Shown here piece after piece: positions 1 through 6,535 of a stretch of 23,284 nt of DNA (positions are counted from its first letter, which is position 1; each line of letters opens with the position of its first letter). The DNA is from DATKKK01 sp964354625. Its GTDB lineage: Archaea; Thermoproteota; Bathyarchaeia; Bathyarchaeales; Bathycorpusculaceae. The position numbers and the translations under genes are program-made. The stretch spans positions 1-23,284 of the forward strand of contig CAYHAK010000024.1 in the NCBI GenBank assembly GCA_964354625.1. The letters run 5' to 3'. The notes under the pieces were generated by a model. That model was given only the letters and a program-made list of their open reading frames with translations, was not told where the DNA came from and did not search any database.

Positions 1-2
1 AA

Positions 3-242
3 CCCTTCAAGAACAAAGCTGGCGGACCGATCGTCGTGGCGCGTCGGGCTGGCCACAACTTCACTTTCGCTCAGCTCATGTTCTTCTTTATGATCTCTGA
101 AATGATTGTGCCGGGATCAACATACTGGAACGTGGCCTTCGGACGCTCAAAAGGAGATGTCCTCAAGGACGAAGAGGGCATCAGCACCATCAAAAACTTC
201 GCGCATCAACTAGCTTGGTTGTTGAAAAAGATCAACGCCTAG
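3..242 (+). CDS. Flavodoxin-fold NAD(P)H-dependent oxidoreductase / iron-sulfur flavoprotein family, C-terminal part
   Basis: The reading frame is open from the left edge of the window, so only the last 79 codons are present; the stop is TAG. The visible part has the look of the C-terminal portion of NADPH-dependent FMN reductase / iron-sulfur flavoprotein family proteins. It contains a KAGGPIVVARRAGHN strand-turn that precedes the last helices, a NVAFGRSKGDV stretch typical of the flavin-side loop, and an amphipathic final helix (NFAHQLAWLLKKI). The N-terminal FMN-binding loop and any Cys cluster lie outside the window, so redox partner and cofactor cannot be judged. A GTG at 36 could be called as a start but lies inside the conserved part, so I treat the gene as truncated by the window edge. 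It converges on the VOC gene at 311. Confidence 0.75.
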   Translation, partial: PFKNKAGGPIVVARRAGHNFTFAQLMFFFMISEMIVPGSTYWNVAFGRSKGDVLKDEEGISTIKNFAHQLAWLLKKINA

Positions 243-310
243 GCAAAGCGCGCGTGTGATTAGTCGTGAAAGAGTCATTGTGATATGAGTCGTTTGATGC
301 GTTGCGAATT

Positions 311-694
311 CTAGAAGAGTTCGATCCAGATTCCGTCCGGGTCTTCTATGTAGGCCCATCGGCCGCCGTCTGCCTTCATTTCCAAGATGGTTCGGTGTCC
401 AGCTTTTCCGGCTTCCTTTAGGGTCTTGTCTAAGTCATCGACTTTGAAGGCTAGGTGGTCCAGCGCCTCGCCTGCGCTGTACTTGGTGTTGTACGGGCTG
501 TCTTTCTCATAGCAATTCAGTTCCAAAATGAAGGAGTCTTTCTCGTTCTGCAGGCCAACGGTTTCCCCCTTGGTCTGCTCGATTTTGCCTCGGCCCGTAA
601 CGTTCATGCCGAGAACCTTCGTGTAGAAATCAATCGATCTCGCCAAATCCGTGACCCTTATGCCAACGTACGTGAATTTGGACTTCATGGGCAC
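311..694 (-). CDS. VOC / glyoxalase-fold metalloprotein
   Basis: A 127-aa protein made of two beta-alpha-beta-beta-beta modules typical of the vicinal oxygen chelate fold. The first module has IRVTDLARSIDFYTKVLGM, close to the start of glyoxalase I. Three of the four usual metal ligands can be placed: Glu in ILELN, His in LDHLAFKVDD, and Glu in the terminal DPDGIWIELF. The first ligand, His in glyoxalase I, is Tyr at the equivalent place (FTYVGIRV), so lactoylglutathione lyase activity should not be assumed. The start is GTG at 694 or ATG at 688. A TATA-like box at 717-725 sits about 26 nt upstream, which suggests a leaderless mRNA. The substrate is unknown. Confidence 0.85.
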   Translation of the reverse strand: MPMKSKFTYVGIRVTDLARSIDFYTKVLGMNVTGRGKIEQTKGETVGLQNEKDSFILELNCYEKDSPYNTKYSAGEALDHLAFKVDDLDKTLKEAGKAGHRTILEMKADGGRWAYIEDPDGIWIELF

Positions 695-716
695 CGGCAG
701 ATCGTAGGTGCAGCTC

Positions 717-725
717 TAATATATG
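717..725 (-). promoter_or_regulatory. TATA box of the VOC gene
   Basis: On the minus strand this reads CATATATTA, centred about 27 nt before GTG 694. That matches the archaeal TATA-to-TSS distance, so the transcript would be leaderless or nearly so. Confidence 0.5.
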
Positions 726-735
726 GCTACCTGAG

Positions 736-752
736 GGAGCGCAGAACGCTCC
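736..752 (-). terminator. Possible hairpin terminator between the 160-aa gene and the VOC gene
   Basis: Six-base inverted repeat GGAGCG / CGCTCC with a 5-nt loop. A second hairpin (GACTC / GAGTC, 810-826) overlaps the stop codon of the upstream minus-strand gene. Neither is followed by a long T run, so a terminator role is only a suggestion. Confidence 0.25.
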
Positions 753-824
753 ATTCCTGAGAAGGCACAGAATAGTTTCGGGCAATTCGCAGGCAGGGAT
801 ACCATGTGGGACTCTTCGATAGAG

Positions 825-1307
825 TCAGGCTTTGCCGTATTTCACGGTTCTACGGAACCTATCGTACAGCGCCTCAGCTCTAGGCCTCATTTCTTCTGGA
901 AGATTGGGGTCGTCGTCTAACACGCTTTCCTCGTGATGCCTCAGTCTAATCTTGACCCAGAAATAGTCTCTTTTGTGCAAGGCATATTCGAGTTCGGTTT
1001 CCATTGCTGTGAAATGCGCGTCATAGATTGCGGTCTTGGGCGAATCCACAATCACCCGCTTGTTGATTGTCCTTCCCATCTTCTTTAGTTCGTTCATCTC
1101 TGCAAGCTCATGAACCATAAGATACTCGCTTCCCAGAACATCGTCTAGAGTCGTTGGGTCTTCGGAGAATATCTCTCCTGTCATGTAATCATAGAATTCC
1201 TGTGCTGACACTTCCTTGACGACGTAGCTAATGGACTGAAGGGCCTTCTTGGTTGCTTCAATTCTTTCTTCGATTGTTGATAGCATGGCGTAGACCGGGA
1301 TATCCAA
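825..1307 (-). CDS. Conserved-looking hypothetical protein, 160 aa
   Basis: I do not recognise the family. The protein is predicted soluble, acidic and largely helical. It has a striking VHELAEMNEL segment near residue 66 and a highly charged C-terminal half (HKRDYFWVKIRLRHHEESVLDDDP) followed by EEMRPRAEALYDRFRRT. The HELAE segment recalls metal-binding helices, but no downstream His of a zincin HExxH motif is seen. The start is uncertain: TTG at 1307 gives 160 aa and ATG at 1286 gives 153 aa; neither has a strong Shine-Dalgarno. An ATG at 1323 upstream is in another frame. It is transcribed away from the small-ORF/HAD unit. Codon use and the balanced amino-acid content suggest a real gene. 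Confidence 0.6.
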   Translation of the reverse strand: MDIPVYAMLSTIEERIEATKKALQSISYVVKEVSAQEFYDYMTGEIFSEDPTTLDDVLGSEYLMVHELAEMNELKKMGRTINKRVIVDSPKTAIYDAHFTAMETELEYALHKRDYFWVKIRLRHHEESVLDDDPNLPEEMRPRAEALYDRFRRTVKYGKA

Positions 1308-1420
1308 GCCGACTCTCTTTCATAGGGTTTGCCACGATCCATCTTGAACAGATCGACAAAGGATAACGGGCTGGGACTGGCGGACCTACCTGCGTTTTGG
1401 CATGTTTTTCGGAGTGAAGG

Positions 1421-1428
1421 TTATATTT
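1421..1428 (+). promoter_or_regulatory. TATA box ahead of the HAD transcription unit
   Basis: TTATATTT, purine-rich on its upstream side. The predicted TSS is near 1450, about 175 nt before the HAD start. The transcript would therefore begin with the small-ORF region 1445-1626. Confidence 0.45.
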
Positions 1429-1444
1429 CCAGTGGTTGATTCAC

Positions 1445-1630
1445 GTGGGGCATAGGGCTAGGAATGGGAACGAAGGTTCATCCATCGGCTTGGGGCTTCC
1501 AGTTCCGGCTGACGACATGGAGGAAGCTGAGGAGATCAGGAGGCATCTGCTGGGACTGGGTCGAGGAAGAGCCAATTCGAGCCACGGAAAGCCTTTCCCT
1601 CCCAGAGTCATCCGGAGGGCGTTGAGATGA
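1445..1630 (+). CDS. Doubtful small ORF upstream of the HAD gene
   Basis: Open frame from GTG 1445 (or TTG 1436) to a TGA that overlaps the HAD ATG in an ATGA arrangement, as in coupled archaeal genes. The product of about 61 aa has one convincing acidic helix (ADDMEEAEEIRRHLLGL) but is otherwise Gly/Arg-rich and unlike a known family. A competing frame, ATG 1464 to TGA 1625 (53 aa), ends one base before the HAD ATG and sits better relative to the predicted TSS near 1450. Only one can be real. The segment could also be a decayed gene whose two halves lie in different frames, or a long 5' leader. Low confidence. Confidence 0.25.
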   Translation: MGHRARNGNEGSSIGLGLPVPADDMEEAEEIRRHLLGLGRGRANSSHGKPFPPRVIRRALR

Positions 1631-2319
1631 CAGTGGTCGGAGAGACCTTGAGGCTCAATGCGGCGCTTTTCGACTTAGGTGGAACGCTGATAAAGACGGC
1701 TGAGGTTCCTGAGATCTTCAGGAGAATACTTGAGGCTCACGGCGTCAAAGCGGATTGCAGCCGAATTCTTGAGGCTCACAAGGTAAACGAGAAGGGATTC
1801 GACATTGCAGCCGGCACGGTTGAGTCAGGGATGGCCTTCTGGAACAACTGGAATCTAGCTATTATCAATAGTCTGGGCATTGAAAAAGATGCCCAGTTCC
1901 TCGCTGGGAAGATCACCGAGCTATGGTGGGAGTACGCTGATCTGCAGTTTCATTCCGACGTGCTGGACACACTGGCTGAGCTGAAAGCAAAGAAGGTCAA
2001 GATAGGGATTGTGACAAATGGCCTCAGGGCAGATTATGAACGGGCCTTGCATATGCTCGAAGCCGGCGAATGCTTTGAGGTCACGGTTGGGGTTGACTCT
2101 TGCGGCAGCGCAAAGCCTGATCGAAGGATATTCCTGTATGCTGTCGAGAAGCTCCAACTGAAGCCTCCGCAGGTGCTTTTCGTGGGTGATTCTGTAGAGA
2201 AGGATTACGAAGGCGCAAAAAGAGCAGGCCTGAAATCGCTGCTGATTGATCGGGAGGGAAAGGCCTCACCAAACGTCGAGTCCATAAGGACTCTGGCCGA
2301 AGTGCTCCTCTACTTCTAG
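1627..2319 (+). CDS. HAD-superfamily hydrolase (phosphatase-like)
   Basis: A 230-aa soluble HAD protein with a helical cap inserted after motif I, the layout of phosphoglycolate-phosphatase-like members. Motif I is FDLGGTL with nucleophile Asp16; the usual second Asp is Gly18, a variant seen in many HADs. Motif II is the Thr of IVTNG (Thr130), motif III is Lys163 in SAKPD, and motif IV is GDSVEKDYEGAKRAG with Asp188 and Asp193. The start ATG has a good GGAGG at 1614-1618, eight bases upstream. The natural substrate cannot be read from the sequence. The TAG stop is directly followed by CGCG, giving the TAGCGCG motif discussed in the findings. Confidence 0.88.
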   Translation: MTVVGETLRLNAALFDLGGTLIKTAEVPEIFRRILEAHGVKADCSRILEAHKVNEKGFDIAAGTVESGMAFWNNWNLAIINSLGIEKDAQFLAGKITELWWEYADLQFHSDVLDTLAELKAKKVKIGIVTNGLRADYERALHMLEAGECFEVTVGVDSCGSAKPDRRIFLYAVEKLQLKPPQVLFVGDSVEKDYEGAKRAGLKSLLIDREGKASPNVESIRTLAEVLLYF

Positions 2320-2494
2320 CGCGTGCACATGAAGCGTTTGTTCGCAAGAATCATATGAATTGGTTCGACTAACTTTGAACTGGGTGGCATCCTTGGTCCT
2401 GCTGGATTTTGTGCGCGCACGCCCTTGTTAGATGAGCCAGATTGTACGACAACGTGCGCTTACTGATCAGGCTATTGCCACAGGTTCGACGATG

Positions 2495-2809
2495 CTAGGG
2501 TTTTTCGGCTACCGTGATTATGGCTGCCGGAACTTGGGAGCTTGTGAAGACCTTGTCTTTGACTTGTTGCCTGGTAATTTTGTCAGCTTCTATCATTAAC
2601 GCGTAGTATTCCTTCCATTCATTTTCTGTTCCTCCGCCAGCGAAGAATTCCTCGCGGATGCCTGATTGTTCAATCCAAGTATCCGCCGGGATCAGCATGT
2701 GTTTTATCTCCAATTCGTGTCCTTCGTACCGGTGGAACCAGCCAGAATCCCGATCCGTTGTGCGCACGTCTACAACTCTCAGCCCACTCTTGAAGAAAAA
2801 GTAAGGCAC
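2495..2809 (-). CDS. Hypothetical protein, probably frameshifted at its N terminus
   Basis: No family is recognised. The 104-aa product from GTG 2809 has a mixed alpha/beta look, with YFFFKSGLRVVDVRTTD, a GWFHRYEGHELEIKHM stretch, and a helical C-terminal half rich in Glu and Lys. Just upstream on the same strand, in a different frame, an ATG at 2865 opens MTNAGKKKLGKDDNEI before running out of frame and stopping. The two pieces join smoothly if one base is lost or gained around 2815-2825 (or in the T run after it), giving about 123 aa. So the gene may be frameshifted, or carry a sequencing error, or start at the GTG. It diverges from the DUF3795 gene. Confidence 0.5.
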   Translation of the reverse strand: MPYFFFKSGLRVVDVRTTDRDSGWFHRYEGHELEIKHMLIPADTWIEQSGIREEFFAGGGTENEWKEYYALMIEADKITRQQVKDKVFTSSQVPAAIITVAEKP

Positions 2810-2871
2810 CTTCGGCCAATCTCGTTATCGTCCTTGCCCAGTTTCTTTTTTCCCGCGTTAGTCATGATGTT

Positions 2872-2880
2872 CGCGCGCGC
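2872..2880. repeat. Alternating CG tract between divergent genes
   Basis: Nine-base CGCGCGCGC run in the 57-bp region between the divergent hypothetical and DUF3795 genes. It is one of several such tracts in the window. Confidence 0.8.
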
Positions 2881-2922
2881 TTATCAGTATCAAGTGTCAT
2901 CTAATAGCCTAGATGATGTGGA

Positions 2923-3408
2923 ATGAACGTCGAACACTATCAGTATGGAGTATGTGGCGTGTACTGTGGCCAGTGCCCGAACGGCAATGGAAGGGTGAAG
3001 ATGATGGCTGGAGAGTTGAAGAGGCTTGTTGACACTGTTCGCTACAACTGGGTCAAAGATGTAGTCAAATCGTTCGACTTCGACGAATTCAGAAAAGGCC
3101 TAGAGTGGTTTTCTGGCGCACAGTGCCCTACGTGTCTGAAGGGTGGAGGAGCACCTTGCGAAAACAGAAAATGCGCACCCAAGAAAGGCCTTCAAAGCTG
3201 TCTTTTATGCAATGGCTATCTGACGTGCAAGAGCACTGAATACCAAAGAGACGTGTACCCTTTCGTCGTCGAGAATCACGGTCGCGTCAAGCAAGTGGGG
3301 TTCCAGAAGCATCTTGAAGAGGAAGAGGAAAGAGCCAGAGCAGGCGTTGATTTGATGGGGCATCTGGAGCGAAGATGCTGCAAGGCGGTCAAACTCGAAG
3401 ACAAATAG
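2923..3408 (+). CDS. DUF3795 family Cys-rich protein
   Basis: A 161-aa protein with the characteristic DUF3795 opening YGVCGVYCGQCPNGNG. A second Cys cluster follows: CPTCLKGGGAPCENRKCAPKKGLQSCLLCNGYLTCKS. More than ten Cys residues in CxxC-like spacing imply bound metal, either zinc or an Fe-S cluster. A GLEWFSGAQCP segment links the clusters, and a charged helical tail (LEEEEERARAG) and a final RRCCKAV follow. The family is widespread in anaerobic archaea and bacteria, with no established reaction. The start ATG lies about 36-40 nt after a weak TATA-like CTTATCAG at 2880. It is divergent from the preceding gene. Confidence 0.85.
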   Translation: MNVEHYQYGVCGVYCGQCPNGNGRVKMMAGELKRLVDTVRYNWVKDVVKSFDFDEFRKGLEWFSGAQCPTCLKGGGAPCENRKCAPKKGLQSCLLCNGYLTCKSTEYQRDVYPFVVENHGRVKQVGFQKHLEEEEERARAGVDLMGHLERRCCKAVKLEDK

Positions 3409-3482
3409 CAGGCAAACCTCTGGGCAAATGGATTGTGATCTCATTGATGTGCGCGCTGTTTGGCTGGGATGGAGGGTAAGGA

Positions 3483-3617
3483 TTGGAGCGGAGATTGAGC
3501 TTCAAGGAGTATGAGAAGAAATCGATGCGGAAGAGCGCGCGCGAGTTCACTGCGAGGTTGGTCATCGAACACGTCGAAAAGACAAGAGTTCAATTAGTCA
3601 ACAAGTTGGAAGATTGA
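3483..3617 (+). CDS. Small basic protein, 44 aa, hypothetical
   Basis: TTG start with a strong Shine-Dalgarno GGAGG at 3471-3475, seven bases away, and a TGA stop. The product is basic and predicted almost wholly helical (LSFKEYEKKSMRKSAREFTARLVIEHVEKTRVQLVNKL), with heptad-like spacing of Leu/Val/Ile that could support self-association or nucleic-acid contact. It lies 75 nt after the DUF3795 gene and could be co-transcribed with it. I do not recognise a family. The Shine-Dalgarno quality and amphipathic pattern argue for a real gene, but its size makes this uncertain. A (GC)n tract at 3535-3543 is inside the frame and encodes Ala-Arg. Confidence 0.45.
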   Translation: MERRLSFKEYEKKSMRKSAREFTARLVIEHVEKTRVQLVNKLED

Positions 3618-3635
3618 CGCGCGCGCACACGCGCG
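3617..3635. repeat. 19-bp alternating purine-pyrimidine tract
   Basis: ACGCGCGCGC followed by ACACGCGCG: perfect purine-pyrimidine alternation, a sequence type able to adopt left-handed DNA. It starts at the stop codon of the small ORF. Confidence 0.8.
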
Positions 3636-3640
3636 AAAAC

Positions 3641-3655
3641 GCCCTCAAAGAGGGC
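3641..3655 (-). terminator. Hairpin, possible terminator of the tRNA-Gly transcript
   Basis: Perfect GCCCTC / GAGGGC stem with a 3-nt loop. Read on the minus strand, it is followed by GTTTTC, which fits a terminator for the tRNA. On the plus strand it is followed by A-rich sequence. Confidence 0.4.
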
Positions 3656-3739
3656 ATAAATAAGTTGAAAAGCACAGAAACAGCCACAAACGGCGGAACA
3701 GACTTTCTTGGTGCAGATTCTTTCACGAAAGAAGGTGCT

Positions 3740-3816
3740 TGGTGCGGTCGCCGGGGCTCGAACCCGGGATCGCAAGCTTGGAAGGCTTGTGTCCTAACCA
3801 GCTAGACGACGACCGC
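3740..3816 (-). tRNA. tRNA-Gly (anticodon UCC), CCA encoded
   Basis: Full cloverleaf on the minus strand. Acceptor GCGGTCG pairs with CGACCGC, discriminator A, then an encoded CCA at 3742-3740. The D arm is GTC/GAC around TAGCTGGTTAG. The anticodon stem CAAGC/GCTTG closes the loop CTTCCAA, so the anticodon is UCC. The T arm is CCGGG/CCCGG with loop TTCGAGC. No intron is present. A TATA-like TTTTTATCT lies at about 3858-3866 upstream. A 6-bp hairpin TTCTTT/AAAGAA (3718-3733) follows the gene, and the octamer of the mature 3' end (GCACCAAG) recurs 31 bases further on. Confidence 0.97.
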
Positions 3817-4021
3817 CCACATACCACTAGCTGACACATTAGTAGACGCGAGCTAGATAAAAATTCCCCACCTAACACCCAGTCAAAGGCAAAGGCCTAG
3901 GGGGTAGGTCGCTCATTGGCTGAGAATCGCGTCAATAGCATGGAAAAGGAGGGAGAGGGGAACAATATATTGAGCGAAAATCAGCGCAATAGATTGCAGA
4001 AAGCCTGCTGCAAGGCAGTCC

Positions 4022-4690
4022 CTACTGCGGTTTCTCCTTTTCGCGGAACAGACGCTTCTCGTATCTCGGCTTCTGCTTGAAACTCCCACGGTACGCAGGC
4101 AAAGCCGCCCTCTGCCTCTCCAGATTCTTGATCCGCGCATAGAGCTTCGAAACCTTCGTCTTAGACGGCTCCTTTTTCCGCGGAATACGCACAGACACAG
4201 GCGTGAACGGTTTCGTGATCTGGTTGGCGCGGGCTCTCTTTCGGGAAGTCTGCGGCTGAACCTCTCTTACCTTATGAAAGACGACGTAGCCTTCTTTCAG
4301 GTTGACTTCCTGCACCTCCCAGCCCGCCTCAAGCCAGCCCTTCGCATGCACATTCCCCACCTCATTGCTCCACCAAGACTCGCTCTTGTAGGCCACCATC
4401 GGCAAATTATCCCCAATAACCCCATCAATCCGCACAAAACTAAGCTTAACCATGCCCGTAAAGGCCCCGCGAAACTTCAGATACCGGGTCAGTCCACTGT
4501 ACTTGTCAACCGTCCTAGGAGCTACCGTTCTTCTCGCACAATTCAAACACAAAAGCCTTGTAGGGTCGCCCGTCGAAACATCAGCAACCATACAGTCTCT
4601 ACAATACAGGCGTCCACACCTGTAGCATCGCCTAAGCCGCCTAACCGAAAGAACGCGCTTACACAGACCGCACTCGTCCTTGAACGGCAT
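4022..4690 (-). CDS. Zinc-finger protein with DUF7662-like domain
   Basis: A 222-aa three-part protein. Residues 7-51 hold four CxxC pairs (Cys7/10, 22/25, 30/33, 48/51) spaced like a cross-brace FYVE/RING-type zinc module. Residues about 63-143 match the DUF7662 pattern as I remember it: KYSGLTRYL, then VKLSFVRIDGVIGDNLP, then SWWSNEVGNVHAKGWLEAGW and EVNLKEGYVVF. The last 80 residues are Lys/Arg-rich and probably disordered or nucleic-acid binding, with a coiled-coil-like KLYARIKNLERQRAAL. The ATG has GGTGG upstream at a suitable distance. The family's biochemical role is unknown to me. The fusion suggests a nucleic-acid or protein-binding adaptor. The domain assignment is from memory of the pattern and should be checked. 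Confidence 0.65.
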   Translation of the reverse strand: MPFKDECGLCKRVLSVRRLRRCYRCGRLYCRDCMVADVSTGDPTRLLCLNCARRTVAPRTVDKYSGLTRYLKFRGAFTGMVKLSFVRIDGVIGDNLPMVAYKSESWWSNEVGNVHAKGWLEAGWEVQEVNLKEGYVVFHKVREVQPQTSRKRARANQITKPFTPVSVRIPRKKEPSKTKVSKLYARIKNLERQRAALPAYRGSFKQKPRYEKRLFREKEKPQ

Positions 4691-4771
4691 CCCGGACCAC
4701 CAACCAAAGCGAGGTTGACAAGGTAACTAGCCACGAAGCCTCTGATAAACTCTCGCAAGTTGAACCTATAT

Positions 4772-4969
4772 ATGCGCGCGCTAGGCTTGACCCTAGCCTC
4801 AATCGGCACCACCCTGCTCATCACCGGCCTAGCATTAAGCGTCCACTACGCAAGAGAAAGAACGTGGTACAAGAAACAACTATGCCATGCAAGCTCGGCC
4901 GAAGAACTCGAAATCAAAAGAAAACAGGTCGAAGAAAAACTGAGAAAGCGAAGGAGAGAGCCCACTTAG
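4772..4969 (+). CDS. Small single-pass membrane protein, hypothetical
   Basis: Starting at ATG 4772 the product is 65 aa. It has one transmembrane segment (LGLTLASIGTTLLITGLAL) followed by a highly charged cytoplasmic-type tail that looks like a short coiled coil (AEELEIKRKQVEEKLRKRRRE). A TTG at 4760 is in frame, but a TATA-like GATAAACT near 4745-4752 would place the TSS right at the ATG, so a leaderless ATG is preferred. A (GC)4 tract covers codons 1-4. The gene converges on rtcB and the two stop codons overlap in TTAG (4966-4969). No family is recognised. Confidence 0.55.
   Translation: MRALGLTLASIGTTLLITGLALSVHYARERTWYKKQLCHASSAEELEIKRKQVEEKLRKRRREPT
4774..4781. repeat. (GC)4 tract followed by TA
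   Basis: GCGCGCGC then TAGG, preceded by an alternating TATATAT run. It lies over the start of the small membrane ORF. Its minus strand reads CTAGCGCGCGC. Confidence 0.8.
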
Positions 4970-6456
4970 CCTTTCACGACGGCCATCGGCGTGAGCCTAG
5001 CAACCTTCGTGGCGATGCCCAGCCTGTCGCTCACCTCGACCACAACATCCACGTTCTTGTAAGCCGGATCAGCCTCCTCGGCCAAGACCACCGAACTAGC
5101 CGCACGAACATAGATCCCACGCTGACCCAAAGCACGCTTGATCTCATCACCCCAATAGTTCCTCTTAGCCGCAGTCCTACTCATCATGCGCCCAGCACCA
5201 TGAGCCGTCGAACCGAAACTCAACTGCATAGCCCTCTCCGTGCCCACTAGAAGCCACGAGCTCGTCCCCATACTTCCAGGTATGAGCACAGGCTGACCAG
5301 CACTGCGATAATCGGCAGGGACCTCCGCGTTACCAGGCGGAAAAGCCCGCGTAGCCCCTTTCCTGTGAACCCAAACCTTCCTGCGAACGCCGCCATCAAC
5401 CATGTGCTCCTCAACCTTGGCAATGTTATGCGCAACATCATAAACAAGCTTCAAACCAAACCGCTCAGGATCTTCATTGAAGACCTGCTGAAAGCTCTGA
5501 CGCACCCAATGCATGATCGCCTGACGATTCGCAAACGCATAGTTAACCGCGCAAGCCATGGCCTGATAATAGTCCTGAGCTTCTTGACTGTTTCCAGGCG
5601 CACACGCAAGCTCACGATCAGGCAAAGAAATGCCATACTTCTGAACTGCTCGTTCCATGACACGAAGATAGTCCGAGCATACCTGATGCCCGAAGCCTCT
5701 GGAACCGCAGTGAATCATCATCATCACCTGACCCTCGTATTCAATTCCGAAAACCTTTGCCACCTTCGAATCCAAGATTCTGTCAACCTTTTGAACTTCC
5801 AAGAAGTGATTTCCAGAACCCAGCGTGCCAACCTGCTCCAGTCCCCTATTCCGGGCTGTCGAAGAAACCTTGCTGGGATTCGCGTTCCTCATGCACCCGC
5901 CTTCCTCACAATGCTCCGCATCCTCCGCCCATCCAAGGCCCTTCCTGATAATCCAGTTGACACCCTCAACGACGAGACTGTCCAAGTCCTTGGGCGAAAC
6001 CTTGAAGCTCTGCCGACGACTCCCCAGTCCACATGGAACGTTACCGAAAATCGTATCCGTCAGCTGCGCAAGCTTGGGCCTAATGTCCTTCTCTGAAAGG
6101 TTCGTCGTCAGCAGCCGAACCCCACAGTTGATGTCGTAGCCCACACCGCCTGGACTTATGACGCCCTCCTCATAGTCAGTTGCAGCCACGCCACCGATTG
6201 GAAAACCATAACCTTCATGCCCATCAGGCAAAGTGATAGCGTACTTGTAAATCCCAGGCAAGAACGCGACGTTCGTGCACTGCTCTAACGTTCGGTCAGT
6301 CTGCATCTTCTCTAAAAGGCCTCGATCGGCAAACACCATTCCATCAACCCGCATACCCGCCTTGTACTTCGGAATACGCCAGCTGTAATCGTCCACCTTC
6401 TCAAGCGGCACCCTCTCAGAAGGAGCACGACTCTCTTCTTCACCCAACTCTTGCAC
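4966..6456 (-). CDS. rtcB: RtcB, tRNA-splicing ligase (3'-phosphate/5'-OH RNA ligase)
   Basis: RtcB joins RNA 2',3'-cyclic phosphate or 3'-phosphate ends to 5'-OH ends using GTP and Mn2+, sealing tRNA exons in archaea. The 496-aa protein is close to the family length and carries no intein. Recognisable sites, offset by 13-15 residues from Pyrococcus RtcB: GGVGYDINCGVR with Asp108/Cys111, GSGNHFLEVQ with Asn216/His217, MIHCGSRGFG with His249, AHNIAK with His343, and STAHGAGR with His419, the residue guanylated by GTP. The start is GTG at 6456. A TATA box centred near 6487 places the TSS within a few bases of the GTG, so the mRNA is probably leaderless. Archease lies two genes upstream on the same strand. 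Confidence 0.97.
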   Translation of the reverse strand: MQELGEEESRAPSERVPLEKVDDYSWRIPKYKAGMRVDGMVFADRGLLEKMQTDRTLEQCTNVAFLPGIYKYAITLPDGHEGYGFPIGGVAATDYEEGVISPGGVGYDINCGVRLLTTNLSEKDIRPKLAQLTDTIFGNVPCGLGSRRQSFKVSPKDLDSLVVEGVNWIIRKGLGWAEDAEHCEEGGCMRNANPSKVSSTARNRGLEQVGTLGSGNHFLEVQKVDRILDSKVAKVFGIEYEGQVMMMIHCGSRGFGHQVCSDYLRVMERAVQKYGISLPDRELACAPGNSQEAQDYYQAMACAVNYAFANRQAIMHWVRQSFQQVFNEDPERFGLKLVYDVAHNIAKVEEHMVDGGVRRKVWVHRKGATRAFPPGNAEVPADYRSAGQPVLIPGSMGTSSWLLVGTERAMQLSFGSTAHGAGRMMSRTAAKRNYWGDEIKRALGQRGIYVRAASSVVLAEEADPAYKNVDVVVEVSDRLGIATKVARLTPMAVVKG

Positions 6457-6482
6457 CTACCACACAAAAAGGAGGAGGCCGA

Positions 6483-6491
6483 AATATAAAC
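6483..6491 (-). promoter_or_regulatory. TATA box of rtcB
   Basis: GTTTATATTT on the minus strand, centred about 30 nt before GTG 6456. This supports an rtcB promoter independent of the upstream MBL gene. Confidence 0.6.
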
Positions 6492-6535
6492 GATTTCAAC
6501 ACTCGCGAACGGACAAAGCCTAGGCCAAAGCGAAA

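Noticed and set aside
3919..4005. Two imperfect copies of an AATC-GCG-CAATAG segment (about 3925 and 3979)
   Set aside because: Only two degenerate copies with unequal spacing; too weak for a repeat element or a CRISPR array.
5365..6096. 243-aa open frame on the plus strand
   Set aside because: It is antisense to rtcB over its whole length; the Pro/Leu/Arg-rich product and lack of any motif show that it is a shadow of the RtcB codons.
4966..6456. Possible intein in RtcB
   Set aside because: All conserved blocks are continuous and the length is normal, so no intein is present.
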